Counted from the stretch's first letter, positions 37,101 through 45,880 are shown. The stretch: 62,789 nucleotides of DNA from Richelia sinica FACHB-800 (GCF_014698825.1 NZ_JACJTT010000031.1:1-62789); one strand, 5' to 3'. Notes: generated from the sequence alone by a model not told the origin. Program-made: numbers and translations.

Positions 37101-39610
37101 ATGGTCGAGAAGGTCGCGCAGGCCCTTTCTCTATCCTCTATTGGATAAATATGGGTATAGTGCAAGCTAGTTAATTCATCTCTGGAATATCCAAATAACT
37201 CTTCTGCTTGGCGGTTTACTTCTAATAAATTGCCATGAATATCTGTCAAAATAATCGCATCACTAGCCCCATCCATTAAGGCTCGATATCGTTGTTCGCT
37301 TTCTCGCAGTGCCGCAGTCCGCTGTTCCACTCGCCCCTCTAATTGCTCATTGAGTTGGCGCAGTTGTTCTTGACTATTTCGTAATAATGCTTCTGTTTGT
37401 TTGAGTGCCGTAATATCTGATAAAGAAATCAAAAAAGCCTCTTGACCTTGCCAATAAATTTTGGCTGTTTGCATATTAACTGTCCGTCTTTTACCCGATG
37501 GTTGCAGCAATTCAATTTCTTCTTCTCGACGGCTTCTATAGTCGCAGGGAATTCCTAAAGGCCAACCGCACAATTCATCTATATTCCTACCAAACATTTG
37601 GGCAGCGGCTGGGTTGACAAAAACAATTATGCCCTGACGATCTACAGCAACTAAGCCACTGGAACTGGTTTCTACTATGGTTCGTAGGCGTTCTTCACTA
37701 ATTTGTAATTCTTTTTCTATTTGCTTTCGCTCACTAATGTCTCGACAAGAATAAAGCCAAGTTCCATCGGCAATGTCTACTTTTTTGATATTAATCAGGA
37801 TGGTATGAATTTTGCCATACTTATCATAAATATCTTTTTCAATATTAGTAATTTCACTTGTCAATGTTATCTGTGTTGATGCAATTATTACTTGACCTAG
37901 CAAGCGGTCAATGCTGCCCATTGCCAAAATTTCATCCACAGAATAGCCAAAGATGACATGCACATTGGGGCAAATAAAGGTAAATTTACCTGTATAGTCA
38001 GTAATGAAAACAGCATCAGCTATGTTATTTAGAGTTGTCCGGTAAATAGCTTCTGACTCTGCCAGGGCTATTTCTGCTCTTTGTCTTTCTTGTAATTCTA
38101 ATTGGGCACGATGATACAATTCCGCTTGTTGGATGGCAATGGCCACATGCACCGATAATTTTTGCAATAATTCTATTTCTTCAATAAACCAATTGCGGGG
38201 AGAGCTTTGACAGGCTAACATCAATCCCCACAGTCCATTTCCTAAGATAATCGGCACTAAAATTTTGGCTTGAATGTCTAAACTTTGCAGTAATTGTCGA
38301 TGACAATCCGTGAGATTTTCTTTAGCCACATCATGTACTACTCGGATTCTGCCATTCAGATATGGTTGCAGCCAAGCCTCTTGCAAACAGCAATCATTAA
38401 TATCATGTCCAACGAAAGATTCCCATTCTTCACCAAAGTTATCAGCAATGACGACACCCTGATTGTGCTGTTGAAATTGATAAACGATGACGCGATCGCA
38501 TTTTAAATATTTGCGGACTTCGGAGGAAATGGTATTTAAGGTATCTTCCAAGTCCAGGGAGGCCCGAATGCGACTAGTAATAATTCCTAATAACTCCTCT
38601 AGGTCTGCTTTGACTTGTAATTGTTGGGTGCGCTTTTGAATTTCTTGCTCTAGTTGGACATTGCGATTTTGCAAGAGTTCTAGTTTCTCTGTTTCTAATT
38701 GGGAAACTTTTTGCTTGAGTGAGTCTACTACTTTGTAAATATCAAAGGGATTTAAGGTTTGTAGTAAGGTGGTTTGGGTAATAATTCCTTGCAGTTCACC
38801 CTGTTCACCTGTCACCACCACTCGACTAATGCGTCGTTCTTGCATGAGTGTCAGTGCAGACCACAAAGACTCATGGACAGTGACGGAAAAAACTGGGGCA
38901 CTCATAACTGTTGCCACTGCCATTAATTCCAGGTTTAACTCTAGGGATTGAAATTGGACTATATCCCGTTCCGTCACAATACCTATGGGAAAAAAGAGAG
39001 AATCTTTTTCCTCTACAATCACCACAGAACTAACTTTTTCTTTTGCCATTAAACGTGTAATATCTAACACATTTGTCTGCGAAAAAGCCTTGACTATTCG
39101 CATTGTCATGACTTCAGAAATGAGACGCAATCGCAACAAATCACTAGGATGGATAACTTGCCTGAGGCTTTCATGAGTTACCAGTCCTGTTAATTTGCCA
39201 TGAGCATCTACTATGGGTAAATGACGAATTCGATGGCGCTGAAACAAATTGAGTACAGAAAAAATATCATTCAATGCCGATTGATTGATAGTAATCACAC
39301 CAGAAGTCATGACCTGGGCAATCGCTAATCCCGCAATTGTTTGCCCTTCTGCGCTGAGGTTAACAACATCCCTTTCTGTAAAAATACCAACTAGTCTTTC
39401 TCCTGCCATCACCAATACGCAACTAGAGCGAGCTTCTACCAACAACTCCTGAGTAGAAGATTCAGTATCTTCTAACACACAACTAGCGCGTGCCTGACTC
39501 ATCAGGGCGATCGCTTCAGTAGCCAACGTCTCTGGAGACACGACTAAAGGATGAGCAATAATCGCCTGTTCCAGATGAATAGATTCAATGAGGGAGGAGG
39601 AAATCAGCAT
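34136..39610 (-). CDS. Giant hybrid histidine kinase (CBS-CBS-GAF-PASn-HisKA-HATPase-REC-REC)
   Basis: An 1,824-aa cytoplasmic hybrid kinase with no transmembrane segment. Order, with rough positions: two CBS pairs (10-300), coiled coil (300-335), GAF (345-500), about six PAS/PAC modules (515-1295) with a coiled-coil break near 765-795, HisKA with His in NMSHELRTPLN (~1325), HATPase with N box INLLNNAVKF and G boxes DTGIGI and GTGLGLAL, then two receivers (about 1580-1700 and 1705-1824, Asp in LILLDILLP and LILMDIQMP). CBS domains often sense adenine nucleotides, GAF and PAS small ligands or redox. It is followed 9 bp later by a REC-kinase gene. Its CBS N-terminus resembles that of the multi-PAS protein at 59580. 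Confidence 0.95.
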   Translation of the reverse strand: MLISSSLIESIHLEQAIIAHPLVVSPETLATEAIALMSQARASCVLEDTESSTQELLVEARSSCVLVMAGERLVGIFTERDVVNLSAEGQTIAGLAIAQVMTSGVITINQSALNDIFSVLNLFQRHRIRHLPIVDAHGKLTGLVTHESLRQVIHPSDLLRLRLISEVMTMRIVKAFSQTNVLDITRLMAKEKVSSVVIVEEKDSLFFPIGIVTERDIVQFQSLELNLELMAVATVMSAPVFSVTVHESLWSALTLMQERRISRVVVTGEQGELQGIITQTTLLQTLNPFDIYKVVDSLKQKVSQLETEKLELLQNRNVQLEQEIQKRTQQLQVKADLEELLGIITSRIRASLDLEDTLNTISSEVRKYLKCDRVIVYQFQQHNQGVVIADNFGEEWESFVGHDINDCCLQEAWLQPYLNGRIRVVHDVAKENLTDCHRQLLQSLDIQAKILVPIILGNGLWGLMLACQSSPRNWFIEEIELLQKLSVHVAIAIQQAELYHRAQLELQERQRAEIALAESEAIYRTTLNNIADAVFITDYTGKFTFICPNVHVIFGYSVDEILAMGSIDRLLGQVIIASTQITLTSEITNIEKDIYDKYGKIHTILINIKKVDIADGTWLYSCRDISERKQIEKELQISEERLRTIVETSSSGLVAVDRQGIIVFVNPAAAQMFGRNIDELCGWPLGIPCDYRSRREEEIELLQPSGKRRTVNMQTAKIYWQGQEAFLISLSDITALKQTEALLRNSQEQLRQLNEQLEGRVEQRTAALRESEQRYRALMDGASDAIILTDIHGNLLEVNRQAEELFGYSRDELTSLHYTHIYPIEDRERACATFSTMVTQQKNSQLLDTKVLRKDQSQIPIDMTGSVIQSNSGLVVQSIFRDITEQKQVEEALRRSEERFRRYFEQSLVGMAITSPEQEWLEVNDRLCEMLGYSRTELMSCKWTELTYADDLVKELTKLNRILTGESEGYSLDKRFIRKDGQIVYVIVSVRCVRKPDGSVDYFAKLVQDITDRQHMEDALRRSEERFRIALNNSPIVVFNQDLDLRYTWIYNPALGFRSEEVVGKFDTDLFQTEDAYKLEVLKRRVLSTGQGLREEVIVNVQDDFICYVLTIDPLLDRHGNIEGITCAALDITDRKKTELALKESQYLIQRLTEASPDILYIYDLQENINVYTNLVIGRLLGFSPEDIRAMGDQLFAQLAHPDDLPRIAAHHERFNSANDSDIWEIEYRMRDRQGNWHWFVSHDTLFTRDSENRPKQIVGAASEITERKQIEAELLQTNAELARATRLKDEFLANMSHELRTPLNAILGMSEGLLEGVFDQLSDRQKRAISTIERSGKHLLELINDILDLSKVEAGKLELQPAPVTVNYLCDSSITFVKQQALKKNIHLSVEIAPDLPELLADERRIRQILINLLNNAVKFTPSGGMVKLIAYKQVESPQEANSTEQPKIGFLSLGSHQVPNHSQWICFSIIDTGIGIAQPDLEKLFQPFVQIDSSLNRQHSGTGLGLALVRQLVELHLGKVTVTSQPGQGSCFTVCIPDQGISPSPSVNLTPSINLQALPDNNPQVLIIEDSMVAAEQLARYLHELDLQATIYSQGEGAIDEVIRINPALILLDILLPNLSGWQILEQLKLHPVTKNIPVLVISVVDERSQAFTLGANDYLVKPISREQIRNSIKKLQNPEDDSHTALIISSGDQPSEPTTPPLILLVEDNEANIASISNYLEARGYRLIMAKDGQQALTMTKTQHPDLILMDIQMPGMDGLTAMRLLRADPELTPIPIIVLTALAMPGDREKCLAAGANDYVTKPVKLKMLVEKIQNLLHQK

Positions 39611-40153
39611 TATAATCTGACAAAATCAGCTAATTGAAAGCGTTCGGGAAATGAGCAACCAACAACAATAGCCCAGAAAACAACTATGCCAGGACTATGT
39701 TGTAGTATAAGCATTTATAATCAGGCTCTTTAAACAGTATTTGTATTGATTTTGGCTGGAATAAAGAAAAACTTTAGAATTATCAAGATTTTATATTTCT
39801 AGATGTTGCGTTTTGGATCGCTGTGACTTCACCCAAAAACAATTAACCTGTCTGGTGAAAGACCAGTCACTACAACAACAAGGAAAGTGTTATTTAACAC
39901 TTTTATATAGATGCAAAAAAGAGAAGCAATCGACTAGATATCCTCTAAATCCATTGCCAAAACCTAATTTTCTAATAAGTCTATTGTATGCAAAAGGTGT
40001 AAATTCATTACCAGACAACACTCTAATTTTTTTCTTTCTAAAAAAAGCAGCTAATAAACTGCTCATAACATTTTAATTCCCTCATCTCCCCTATTTCTCC
40101 CCTTTTCCCCTGTAAGCTCAAGTAATTCCATAGTCTATAGGTATGTTTAGCTC

Positions 40154-40186
40154 AAGCCCCATCCCATCTTCAGGGGCTTTTTATTT
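40154..40186 (+). terminator. Orphan Rho-independent terminator
   Basis: AAGCCCC pairs with GGGGCTT around ATCCCATCTTCA, followed by TTTATTTT. No plus-strand protein gene precedes it for several kilobases, which raises the possibility of a short non-coding transcript ending here. Confidence 0.7.
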
Positions 40187-40196
40187 TGACACTTAA

Positions 40197-40232
40197 ATAG
40201 GGTGCCCTATCCTTTGGTATTAGGCACCCTAT
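40197..40232. repeat. Perfect 10-bp inverted repeat
   Basis: ATAGGGTGCC (40197-40206) and GGCACCCTAT (40223-40232) are exact inverse complements around a 16-nt loop. There is no T-run on the plus strand, so it is not a clear terminator. It could act on the minus strand or be a decayed element. Confidence 0.7.
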
Positions 40233-40257
40233 GAGATTTGAGTTAATTAATGTTTGA

Positions 40258-40362
40258 TATAGCAATGGACAGAACGGTTAGGACATTAACTAACACTAAA
40301 ATCGAGACAGCCAAAGGCTTCTAGCACTGTCACCTGTCACCTGTTACCTGTCACCTGCTATA
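40258..40362 (+). repeat. TATAGCA-type element, copy C (uninterrupted)
   Basis: TATAGCAATGGACAGAACGG at the left, GGACATTAACTAA, then AAAGGCTTCTAGCACTGTCACC and a CACCTGT/TACCTGT heptamer tract ending CACCTGCTATA. It is the intact reference for copies A (18116) and B (32734). The inverted ends (TATAGCA/TGCTATA) and dispersal suggest a small non-autonomous element. Confidence 0.85.
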
Positions 40363-40398
40363 TTTACCAATCACACAGATTCATTTGTGTGAATTCCA

Positions 40399-41346
40399 CT
40401 AGCCAAGTAATTTTGCCCAAGTCATAGGCCCAACAATACCATCACTCGTTAAACCATTTTGAGCTTGATATTTCTTCATTGCTGCTTCTGACTGTGGCCC
40501 ATAAATACCATCAATATCTACACCCACACGGAATTGCAGATATCTTACCACTGGTGCACCAGCATGATTAACCCGAATCACTCGTTTGGCGATGATTTGA
40601 TTCAATGCCTCCCAGAAAGTGCTACCAGCAATTCCTGTGGGCATAATTCCCACTATCTTTTGAAACTTTTCAATGGCTGATGTGGTAGCTGGGCCCATAG
40701 CATTATCTTCTACTAAAGGCTTGTTATTTCTATCTGTTATTTTTAATTGATTCAGAGACTTTTGGATTCTTAACACTGTTTTATCAGGATTATCACCGTC
40801 ATCAGGCACTGTTTTTACAGGTTCGCTTGCTGTTGGCACTTTCCCAGTTAAACCCTTGACTATGGCATCAGCCATGGCTTCTCCGTCATAGAGTTCCATA
40901 TCCTTGGCTGAATCAATAAAGCAGCATTCTATGAGAATCGCTGGCATATTTGTGTTGCGAAGAACATACAAATGGGAACCATTTTTCACACCCCGATTAA
41001 AAAAACCTAACTTAATAATTTCATTTAATACAGGCTGGGCAATTTTTTTGGCGTTATCACTAATGGCGAATACTTCTGTCCCGTTAGCTCTACCATTAAA
41101 AGCATTAAAATGAATAGAAACAAAAAGATCCACTCTGTTTCTATTAGCTGCATCACAACGTCCAGCCAGAGAACGTCCTACACTAGAAGCACTTTTAGGT
41201 TTACAATCAACTACTTCATTACCTAAACTTCTTAATTTTTCCATAACTTTATTACCCACTTCTGTGGTTAAGTTATCTTCAAATTTAATTCCTCTAGCTC
41301 CGGTATCAGGTGGACAGTTATGACCGATATCAATGCCAAACTTCAT
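40399..41346 (-). CDS. N-acetylmuramoyl-L-alanine amidase with two peptidoglycan-binding domains
   Basis: A 315-aa Amidase_3-type hydrolase that cleaves the MurNAc-L-Ala bond. Zinc ligands are H9 (IDIGHN), E23 (KFEDNL) and H79 (VSIHFNA); the catalytic glutamate is E140 in ILIECCF. The C-terminal half has two PG_binding_1 domains (about 190-250, ending TGIAGSTFWEAL, and 260-313, DIDGIYGPQS..DGIVGPMTWAKLL). No signal peptide or TAT motif is present, unlike cell-wall AmiC enzymes, so it resembles a phage endolysin in layout. No other phage gene is nearby. It may be a domesticated lysin or rely on another export route. Confidence 0.93.
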   Translation of the reverse strand: MKFGIDIGHNCPPDTGARGIKFEDNLTTEVGNKVMEKLRSLGNEVVDCKPKSASSVGRSLAGRCDAANRNRVDLFVSIHFNAFNGRANGTEVFAISDNAKKIAQPVLNEIIKLGFFNRGVKNGSHLYVLRNTNMPAILIECCFIDSAKDMELYDGEAMADAIVKGLTGKVPTASEPVKTVPDDGDNPDKTVLRIQKSLNQLKITDRNNKPLVEDNAMGPATTSAIEKFQKIVGIMPTGIAGSTFWEALNQIIAKRVIRVNHAGAPVVRYLQFRVGVDIDGIYGPQSEAAMKKYQAQNGLTSDGIVGPMTWAKLLG

Positions 41347-41718
41347 ATTTTTATCCTCAATTTATGTTAGCAAATGTGCAGATTATCTTTCTTGAAAAGT
41401 ATTTTTAAATTGCACACATAAGTAGATTTTTTAGGTAAATCTACTGCTGCTAAATTATATGTAAAAAAAGACAGGACTATGATATCACAAATTGTCATAA
41501 CTAGCGAAAAGACAATCTAAAAATTAATCCAGATATGTGAGTCTTTAGTGATTATTTGCCAAAGGCAAAAACAGGAGACAGAAGGTAGGGGAAAAGTTAT
41601 GGTGTTAGCTAACTTTGTCATAGAGTCCCCTGACCTGGTGGCATTTTTACTGATTTTGTTCAGCAACTTTCTGTCCCCTACTACCCTTGGTCATTTTCAC
41701 CTGCACCAGGAATAGCTA
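41347..41718. other. 372-bp intergenic region
   Basis: Between two minus-strand genes. A loose inverted match between GGTAGGGGAAAAGTT (about 41585) and AACTTTCTGTCCCCTACTACC (about 41667) may form a long imperfect hairpin after the secreted-protein gene. Nothing else is recognised. Confidence 0.4.
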
Positions 41719-42375
41719 TCACCTGTTATCCAGTAGTTGATTAACTTGCTGCCCTCGACGACCAGTTTTGATTTCATAGCGACGGGTGAGGTTATCCTCA
41801 TAATTCATATCTCTAGCTGCGGCAGCACCAACAAAGGCATCACAATTTTTACCTTGTACCACAGTAGAAGAACTACTGCTATTTTCTTCATTACGGTTGC
41901 TATTTTGGTCACGGGCTTCATTGTTGTTCTGGCTACCTTGGCTGGCCCCGCTACCACTGACACCAATACCTAAGAAACTGACACCACCTCCACCACCGTC
42001 ATTATGACTGCGAGATGAACTGGAACGACTGCTGCTGGAGTTAGCAAGAGCTATTTTATTAGAACTGTTGCGAGTATTGTTCCCTAAACCTATGTCACTG
42101 CATAACGCACGGGGGTCATTTGCTAAGGTTTTTTGATCAACCCAAGATTGGTGATCACCTAATCCTTGAATTTCACTGGTGCCAACGGGATTAGTTGTTG
42201 TATTTGCAGGGGAATTGTTGGCAGTGCCATTACCGATGGTAGCTCCTCTTGTTGCAGCCGCAGGAGAAAAGATGTCATTAGGCTTGAGGTCAAATGGCCC
42301 GGCAAAAGCTGGGATGGAAGTTGTAATCAGTGCGGTAGCTGTTAACAAGGAACCTGTGAAGTGATGGAATTTCAT
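41719..42375 (-). CDS. Secreted low-complexity protein, unknown function
   Basis: A 218-aa protein with a clear signal peptide (about 1-25, cleaved after IPAFA). The mature part is rich in Ser, Asn and Gly: a Ser/Arg run near 113-122, a five-glycine run and VSFLGIGVSGSG near 125-142, then an Asn/Ser/Glu stretch. Two conserved-looking segments flank it: QGLGDHQSWVDQKTLANDPRALC before and GKNCDAFVGAAAARDMNYED..RRYEIKTGRRGQQ at the C-terminus, each with a cysteine that could pair. I do not recognise the family. It is divergent from the tetR-devBCA operon; the shared 289-bp spacer contains the candidate TetR operator. Confidence 0.75.
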   Translation of the reverse strand: MKFHHFTGSLLTATALITTSIPAFAGPFDLKPNDIFSPAAATRGATIGNGTANNSPANTTTNPVGTSEIQGLGDHQSWVDQKTLANDPRALCSDIGLGNNTRNSSNKIALANSSSSRSSSSRSHNDGGGGGVSFLGIGVSGSGASQGSQNNNEARDQNSNRNEENSSSSSTVVQGKNCDAFVGAAAARDMNYEDNLTRRYEIKTGRRGQQVNQLLDNR

Positions 42376-42632
42376 GATTAGACTCCAAAAGTGTCAGTGT
42401 GGTTGCTAAATGTTGGGTTTTATCCCCTTCACTGACTACATAGGTTGAGTCTTTTTGGTTTATGCAGTTCCTAAGTGCAATTTGTCTATGGACTCAATAG
42501 AAAGTATCGAGAAAGCCAATTATTAATTTATGAAACAAATATATAAAATAAGTTAAGATAATACCCATGTGCAATATTTAACCACTTCTACATTCTCTAT
42601 TGACTAGCAGATGGATTCCAGTTAACCTAAAT

Positions 42633-42650
42633 ATAACGAGCGTTCGATAT
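42633..42650. promoter_or_regulatory. Candidate TetR operator upstream of tetR
   Basis: ATAACGAGCGTTCGATAT is an imperfect palindrome that matches the perfect palindrome at 44614-44631 at 14 of 18 positions or better. It ends 14 bp before the tetR start, a position where a bound repressor would block transcription or translation initiation. Assignment to this TetR protein is inference from location and repetition. Confidence 0.65.
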
Positions 42651-42664
42651 AAATTCTCTGCGTT

Positions 42665-43258
42665 ATGCCGAAAATAGTTGATCATGAACAGTACCGTAAA
42701 GAATTACTCGGCAAATGCTTCGATTTATTTGCCCAGAAAGGCTATGCGGCTATTACTATGCGGCAAATCGCTCAGGGTTTACAGGTGTCTACTGGTACTC
42801 TTTATCACTACTTTCCCAGCAAACAAGCTTTGTTTGAGCAGTTGGTAGAGGAAATCAGTCAGCAAGATGTGGTAGCAGCTTTAGCCGAGTTGGGAGGGAA
42901 GAAGAATTTATCGGAGTCGATGGCGGCTTTGGGTAAATATTTGGTGAAAAATGAGGATTATTTAATTAAGTGGACTTACGTCTGGGTTGATTTTTGTCAA
43001 CATCAAGACTCGAAAACAATGCTGAATAATAGCACTGTTTTTAAACGGGCAAATAAGCGTTATCAGCAAGCTACCTGTGATTTATTAGGAATCGACGATG
43101 ATGTTTTAGCTGCCTTTGTTCTGAGTTTTGTGAATGGTGTGATTCTAGAAAAATTATGGGGTAATGAAAACATAGATTTTTTAGAACAATGTGCCATTTT
43201 GGGTAAGATGTTGACGTTGTATTTGCAGCAAAAAGAAAGTTATTTTGTGTGTAGTTAA
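42665..43258 (+). CDS. TetR-family transcriptional regulator
   Basis: A 197-aa regulator. The N-terminal helix-turn-helix (about 10-57) reads CFDLFAQKGYAAITMRQIAQGLQVSTGTLYHYFPSKQALF, a classic TetR_N. The ligand-binding helical domain follows. It is the first gene of a plus-strand run with devB, devC, devA, exbB and exbD, so it is likely the local repressor of this export operon and autoregulated through the palindrome at 42633. The inducer is unknown. Confidence 0.95.
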   Translation: MPKIVDHEQYRKELLGKCFDLFAQKGYAAITMRQIAQGLQVSTGTLYHYFPSKQALFEQLVEEISQQDVVAALAELGGKKNLSESMAALGKYLVKNEDYLIKWTYVWVDFCQHQDSKTMLNNSTVFKRANKRYQQATCDLLGIDDDVLAAFVLSFVNGVILEKLWGNENIDFLEQCAILGKMLTLYLQQKESYFVCS

Positions 43259-43304
43259 TTAGGCAAATTATTAATCATCAAAAATAGTTTTTTTGGGGAA
43301 TCCA

Positions 43305-44594
43305 ATGCGTCAAAATTTGTTGTTTAAACCTGCTAATCAAGGTTTAATTACTTTAGTTATGGCGGCTACTGCACTGACTGCGGGAATTGCTATTTATGGT
43401 ATTTCTAATTTCGGTCAAGTTGGCAAAAATCCTGCACCAGAATCAGCATCAACTACCTCTAGAGTACAAAAAGTCAGTGCTTTGGGCCGACTGGAACCGG
43501 AAACGGAGGTGATTAATTTATCTGCACCTCTGGCTTTAGATGGCGATCGCGTGGCCAAATTGTTAGTCAAGGAAGGGGATAGTGTGAAAGCTGGGCAGGT
43601 GATTGCGATTTTAGATTCCCGCGATCGCTTGCAAGATGCCGTCCAACAAGCACAAACCCAGGTGAGAGTAGCCAAAGCGAAGGTAATTCAAGTGCAAGCT
43701 GGGGCAAAATCTGGGGAAATTCAAGCCCAGGAAGCGAGTATTGAAAGAATCACAGCCCAATCCCAAGGTGATAGTACAGCCCAACAGGAAGCGATCGCTC
43801 GCATCGAGGCTCAATGGCAAGGTGATAGAATTGCCCAAGGTGCAACCATTAATAAATTAGCGGCAGAATTAAACAACGCTGAAGCTGAATATCAACGCTA
43901 TCAAAAACTCTATACAGAAGGGGCTATTTCCAGTTCGGTAATTGATAGCAAACGTTTAAATGTGGAAACTGCCAAACAGCAAGTAGATGAAGCTAAGGCC
44001 GTTCTCAATCGCATCAATAATACTGCCATTAAGCAACTAGCAGAAGCCAGAGTAGCTTTAAATCGGACTAATACCACTGGCAATAAACAAATTCGGGAAG
44101 CCAAAGCCACCCTCAACAGTATTGCGGAAGTTCGACCTGTGGATGTGGAAGTGGCCCAAGCAGAATTAGCCAGTGCGATCGCCACTTTAAACCGTGCCAA
44201 AACTGACCTAGAAGCAGCTTACATCAAAGCGCCTATGGCAGGTAAGGTCTTGAAAATTCATACCCATGCCGGGGAAAAAATTGATAGTGATGGCATTGCA
44301 GACTTCGCCCAAACGAACCAAATGATGGCAGTGGCAGAAGTATATCAAACTGATATCGGCAAAATTAAACTAGGTCAAAAAGCTATAGTTACCAGTCAAG
44401 CCTTTGCTGGAGAACTGCGGGGAACTGTTGACCAAATAGGTTTACAGGTTGACCGCCAAAACGTTTTTAGCGATCAACCAGGGGAAAACCTGGATAGTCG
44501 GATTGTAGAAGTAAAAATTCGCCTCAACCCTGAAGATAGTCGGAAAGTAACTGGATTGACTAATTTGCAAGTCCAAACCGTCATTGAATTGTAA
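43305..44594 (+). CDS. devB: DevB-like membrane fusion protein (HlyD family)
   Basis: A 429-aa periplasmic adaptor of an ABC exporter. One N-terminal membrane anchor (about 15-35) is followed by a lipoyl half-motif (LEPETEVINLSAPLALDGDRVAKLLVKEGDSVKAGQVIAILD), a long coiled-coil hairpin (about 105-285, rich in Gln/Ala/Glu), the second lipoyl half (YIKAPMAGKVLKIHTHAGEKI) and a beta-barrel. The frame also opens with a TTG at 43293; the ATG at 43305 is preferred and has GGGGAA 7 nt upstream. In heterocysts DevBCA with TolC exports envelope glycolipids; this paralogue's substrate is unknown. It lies 46 bp after tetR. Confidence 0.92.
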   Translation: MRQNLLFKPANQGLITLVMAATALTAGIAIYGISNFGQVGKNPAPESASTTSRVQKVSALGRLEPETEVINLSAPLALDGDRVAKLLVKEGDSVKAGQVIAILDSRDRLQDAVQQAQTQVRVAKAKVIQVQAGAKSGEIQAQEASIERITAQSQGDSTAQQEAIARIEAQWQGDRIAQGATINKLAAELNNAEAEYQRYQKLYTEGAISSSVIDSKRLNVETAKQQVDEAKAVLNRINNTAIKQLAEARVALNRTNTTGNKQIREAKATLNSIAEVRPVDVEVAQAELASAIATLNRAKTDLEAAYIKAPMAGKVLKIHTHAGEKIDSDGIADFAQTNQMMAVAEVYQTDIGKIKLGQKAIVTSQAFAGELRGTVDQIGLQVDRQNVFSDQPGENLDSRIVEVKIRLNPEDSRKVTGLTNLQVQTVIEL

Positions 44595-44613
44595 AGTTTG
44601 TTTGCGATTAAGC

Positions 44614-44631
44614 ATAACGAATGTTCGTTAT
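44614..44631. promoter_or_regulatory. Candidate TetR operator inside the dev operon
   Basis: ATAACGAATGTTCGTTAT has perfect 8-bp inverted arms separated by TG. It is in the 58-bp devB-devC gap and matches the site before tetR. It may give a second, independently regulated promoter for devCA-exbBD or act as a roadblock. Confidence 0.65.
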
Positions 44632-44652
44632 TAAATATCAAAATCAAAGCAT

Positions 44653-45834
44653 ATGGTGCTGCAATTATTCCGAAAAACGCCCCTAGCTTGGCGACAGTTA
44701 ATGAAAGAAAAAACCCGGTTAGCCATAGCCGTAGCTGGGATTACTTTTGCTGACATGCTGATTTTTATTCAGATGGGTTTTGAAAGTGCATTATTTGATG
44801 CTGCTATTCAACCCCATCGGAATTTACGAGCAGATTTAGTCTTAACTAATCCTCAATTTCAAACCTTATTTTCCGTCAAAAGTTTTTCTAGAGAAAGACT
44901 TTATCAAGCATTAAGTTATGACGGTGTAGAATCAGTTAATTCTGTTTATATTGCCACTGGACAATGGCGCAATCCAGCTACAAGAATGGACAGGGCAATT
45001 CTTGTCTGGGGAGTAGATCCAGTAGAACCAGGATTAACATTTCCAGAATTGTCAACCAAAAAAGATTTCCTCAAGCCCTTAAATCAAGTCTTATATGATG
45101 AAGCTGGTCGTCCAGAATATGGAGAAGTAGGTAAGATTTTTAGGGAAACAGGGAGTTTCGCCACGGAATTAAATAGCAAGGCTGTGAATGTTAAAGGTCT
45201 ATTTAGTAATGGTGCTTCCTTTGCTGCTGATGGTAATGTAATTGCCAGCCATTCTACCTTTTTGCAAATATTTACAGAACGCAAGGCTGATCAAATAGAA
45301 GTAGGCTTAATTACTCTCAAACCTGGTGCAGATATTGAGCAAGTCAAAGCCCAATTGAAAGCAGGATTAAATCCAGACCCGAATCAAATTGCTGTTGATG
45401 TAGATACTCCTGAAGGATTTGCCCAGCGAGAAAGAAATTATTGGGCTACTGGTACAGGTATTGGCTTTATTTTTGGTTTGGGTGTGGGAGTTGGTTTCAT
45501 TGTAGGAATTGTGATTGTTTATCAAATTCTCTATTCCGATGTGTCTGACCATTTACCAGAATATGCAACTTTAAAAGCCATGGGTTATACCGATGGTTAC
45601 TTATTGGGAGTGTTGCTACAAGAAGCAATATTTTTAGCAGTTTTGGGATATTTACCTGCGTTTTTTTTGTCATTTGGGCTGTATCAACTTACCTACACGG
45701 CAACAATGCTACCTATTTTTATGAAGGTAGACCGAGCAATTAATGTGTTTATTTTGACGGTAATTATGTGTAGCGTTTCTGGGGCGATCGCTATGCGAAA
45801 ACTCCGCGCTGCTGACCCAGCAGATATTTTTTAA
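44653..45834 (+). CDS. devC: DevC-like ABC exporter permease (FtsX/MacB type)
   Basis: A 393-aa permease. An N-terminal membrane helix near 20-42 (MKEKTRLAIAVAGITFADMLIF) is followed by a ~230-aa periplasmic domain and three C-terminal helices (about 268-295, 318-345, 355-375), the four-helix MacB/FtsX layout. The start MVLQLFRKTPLAWRQLMKEK is typical of cyanobacterial DevC proteins. It works with DevA (ATPase) and DevB (adaptor). A candidate TetR operator lies 22 bp upstream. Confidence 0.93.
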   Translation: MVLQLFRKTPLAWRQLMKEKTRLAIAVAGITFADMLIFIQMGFESALFDAAIQPHRNLRADLVLTNPQFQTLFSVKSFSRERLYQALSYDGVESVNSVYIATGQWRNPATRMDRAILVWGVDPVEPGLTFPELSTKKDFLKPLNQVLYDEAGRPEYGEVGKIFRETGSFATELNSKAVNVKGLFSNGASFAADGNVIASHSTFLQIFTERKADQIEVGLITLKPGADIEQVKAQLKAGLNPDPNQIAVDVDTPEGFAQRERNYWATGTGIGFIFGLGVGVGFIVGIVIVYQILYSDVSDHLPEYATLKAMGYTDGYLLGVLLQEAIFLAVLGYLPAFFLSFGLYQLTYTATMLPIFMKVDRAINVFILTVIMCSVSGAIAMRKLRAADPADIF

Positions 45835-45880
45835 TTGAGAAAACTTCTGGTTTGCACCAACACACAAAGGGAAAATACAT

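Larger units (their letters stand above)
39611..40398. other. 788-bp intergenic region with terminator, hairpin and repeat C
   Basis: Contains the promoter side of the giant kinase gene, a strong plus-strand terminator (40154), a perfect 10-bp inverted repeat (40197) and a TATAGCA element (40258). An 87-codon TTG-started frame (39813-40076) has no protein-like features. Because a good plus-strand terminator occurs with no upstream plus-strand gene, a small RNA transcribed from about 39.8-40.19 kb is possible. Confidence 0.5.

Noticed and set aside
39813-40076. 87-codon TTG-started frame
   Set aside because: No ribosome binding site; composition typical of AT-rich spacer.
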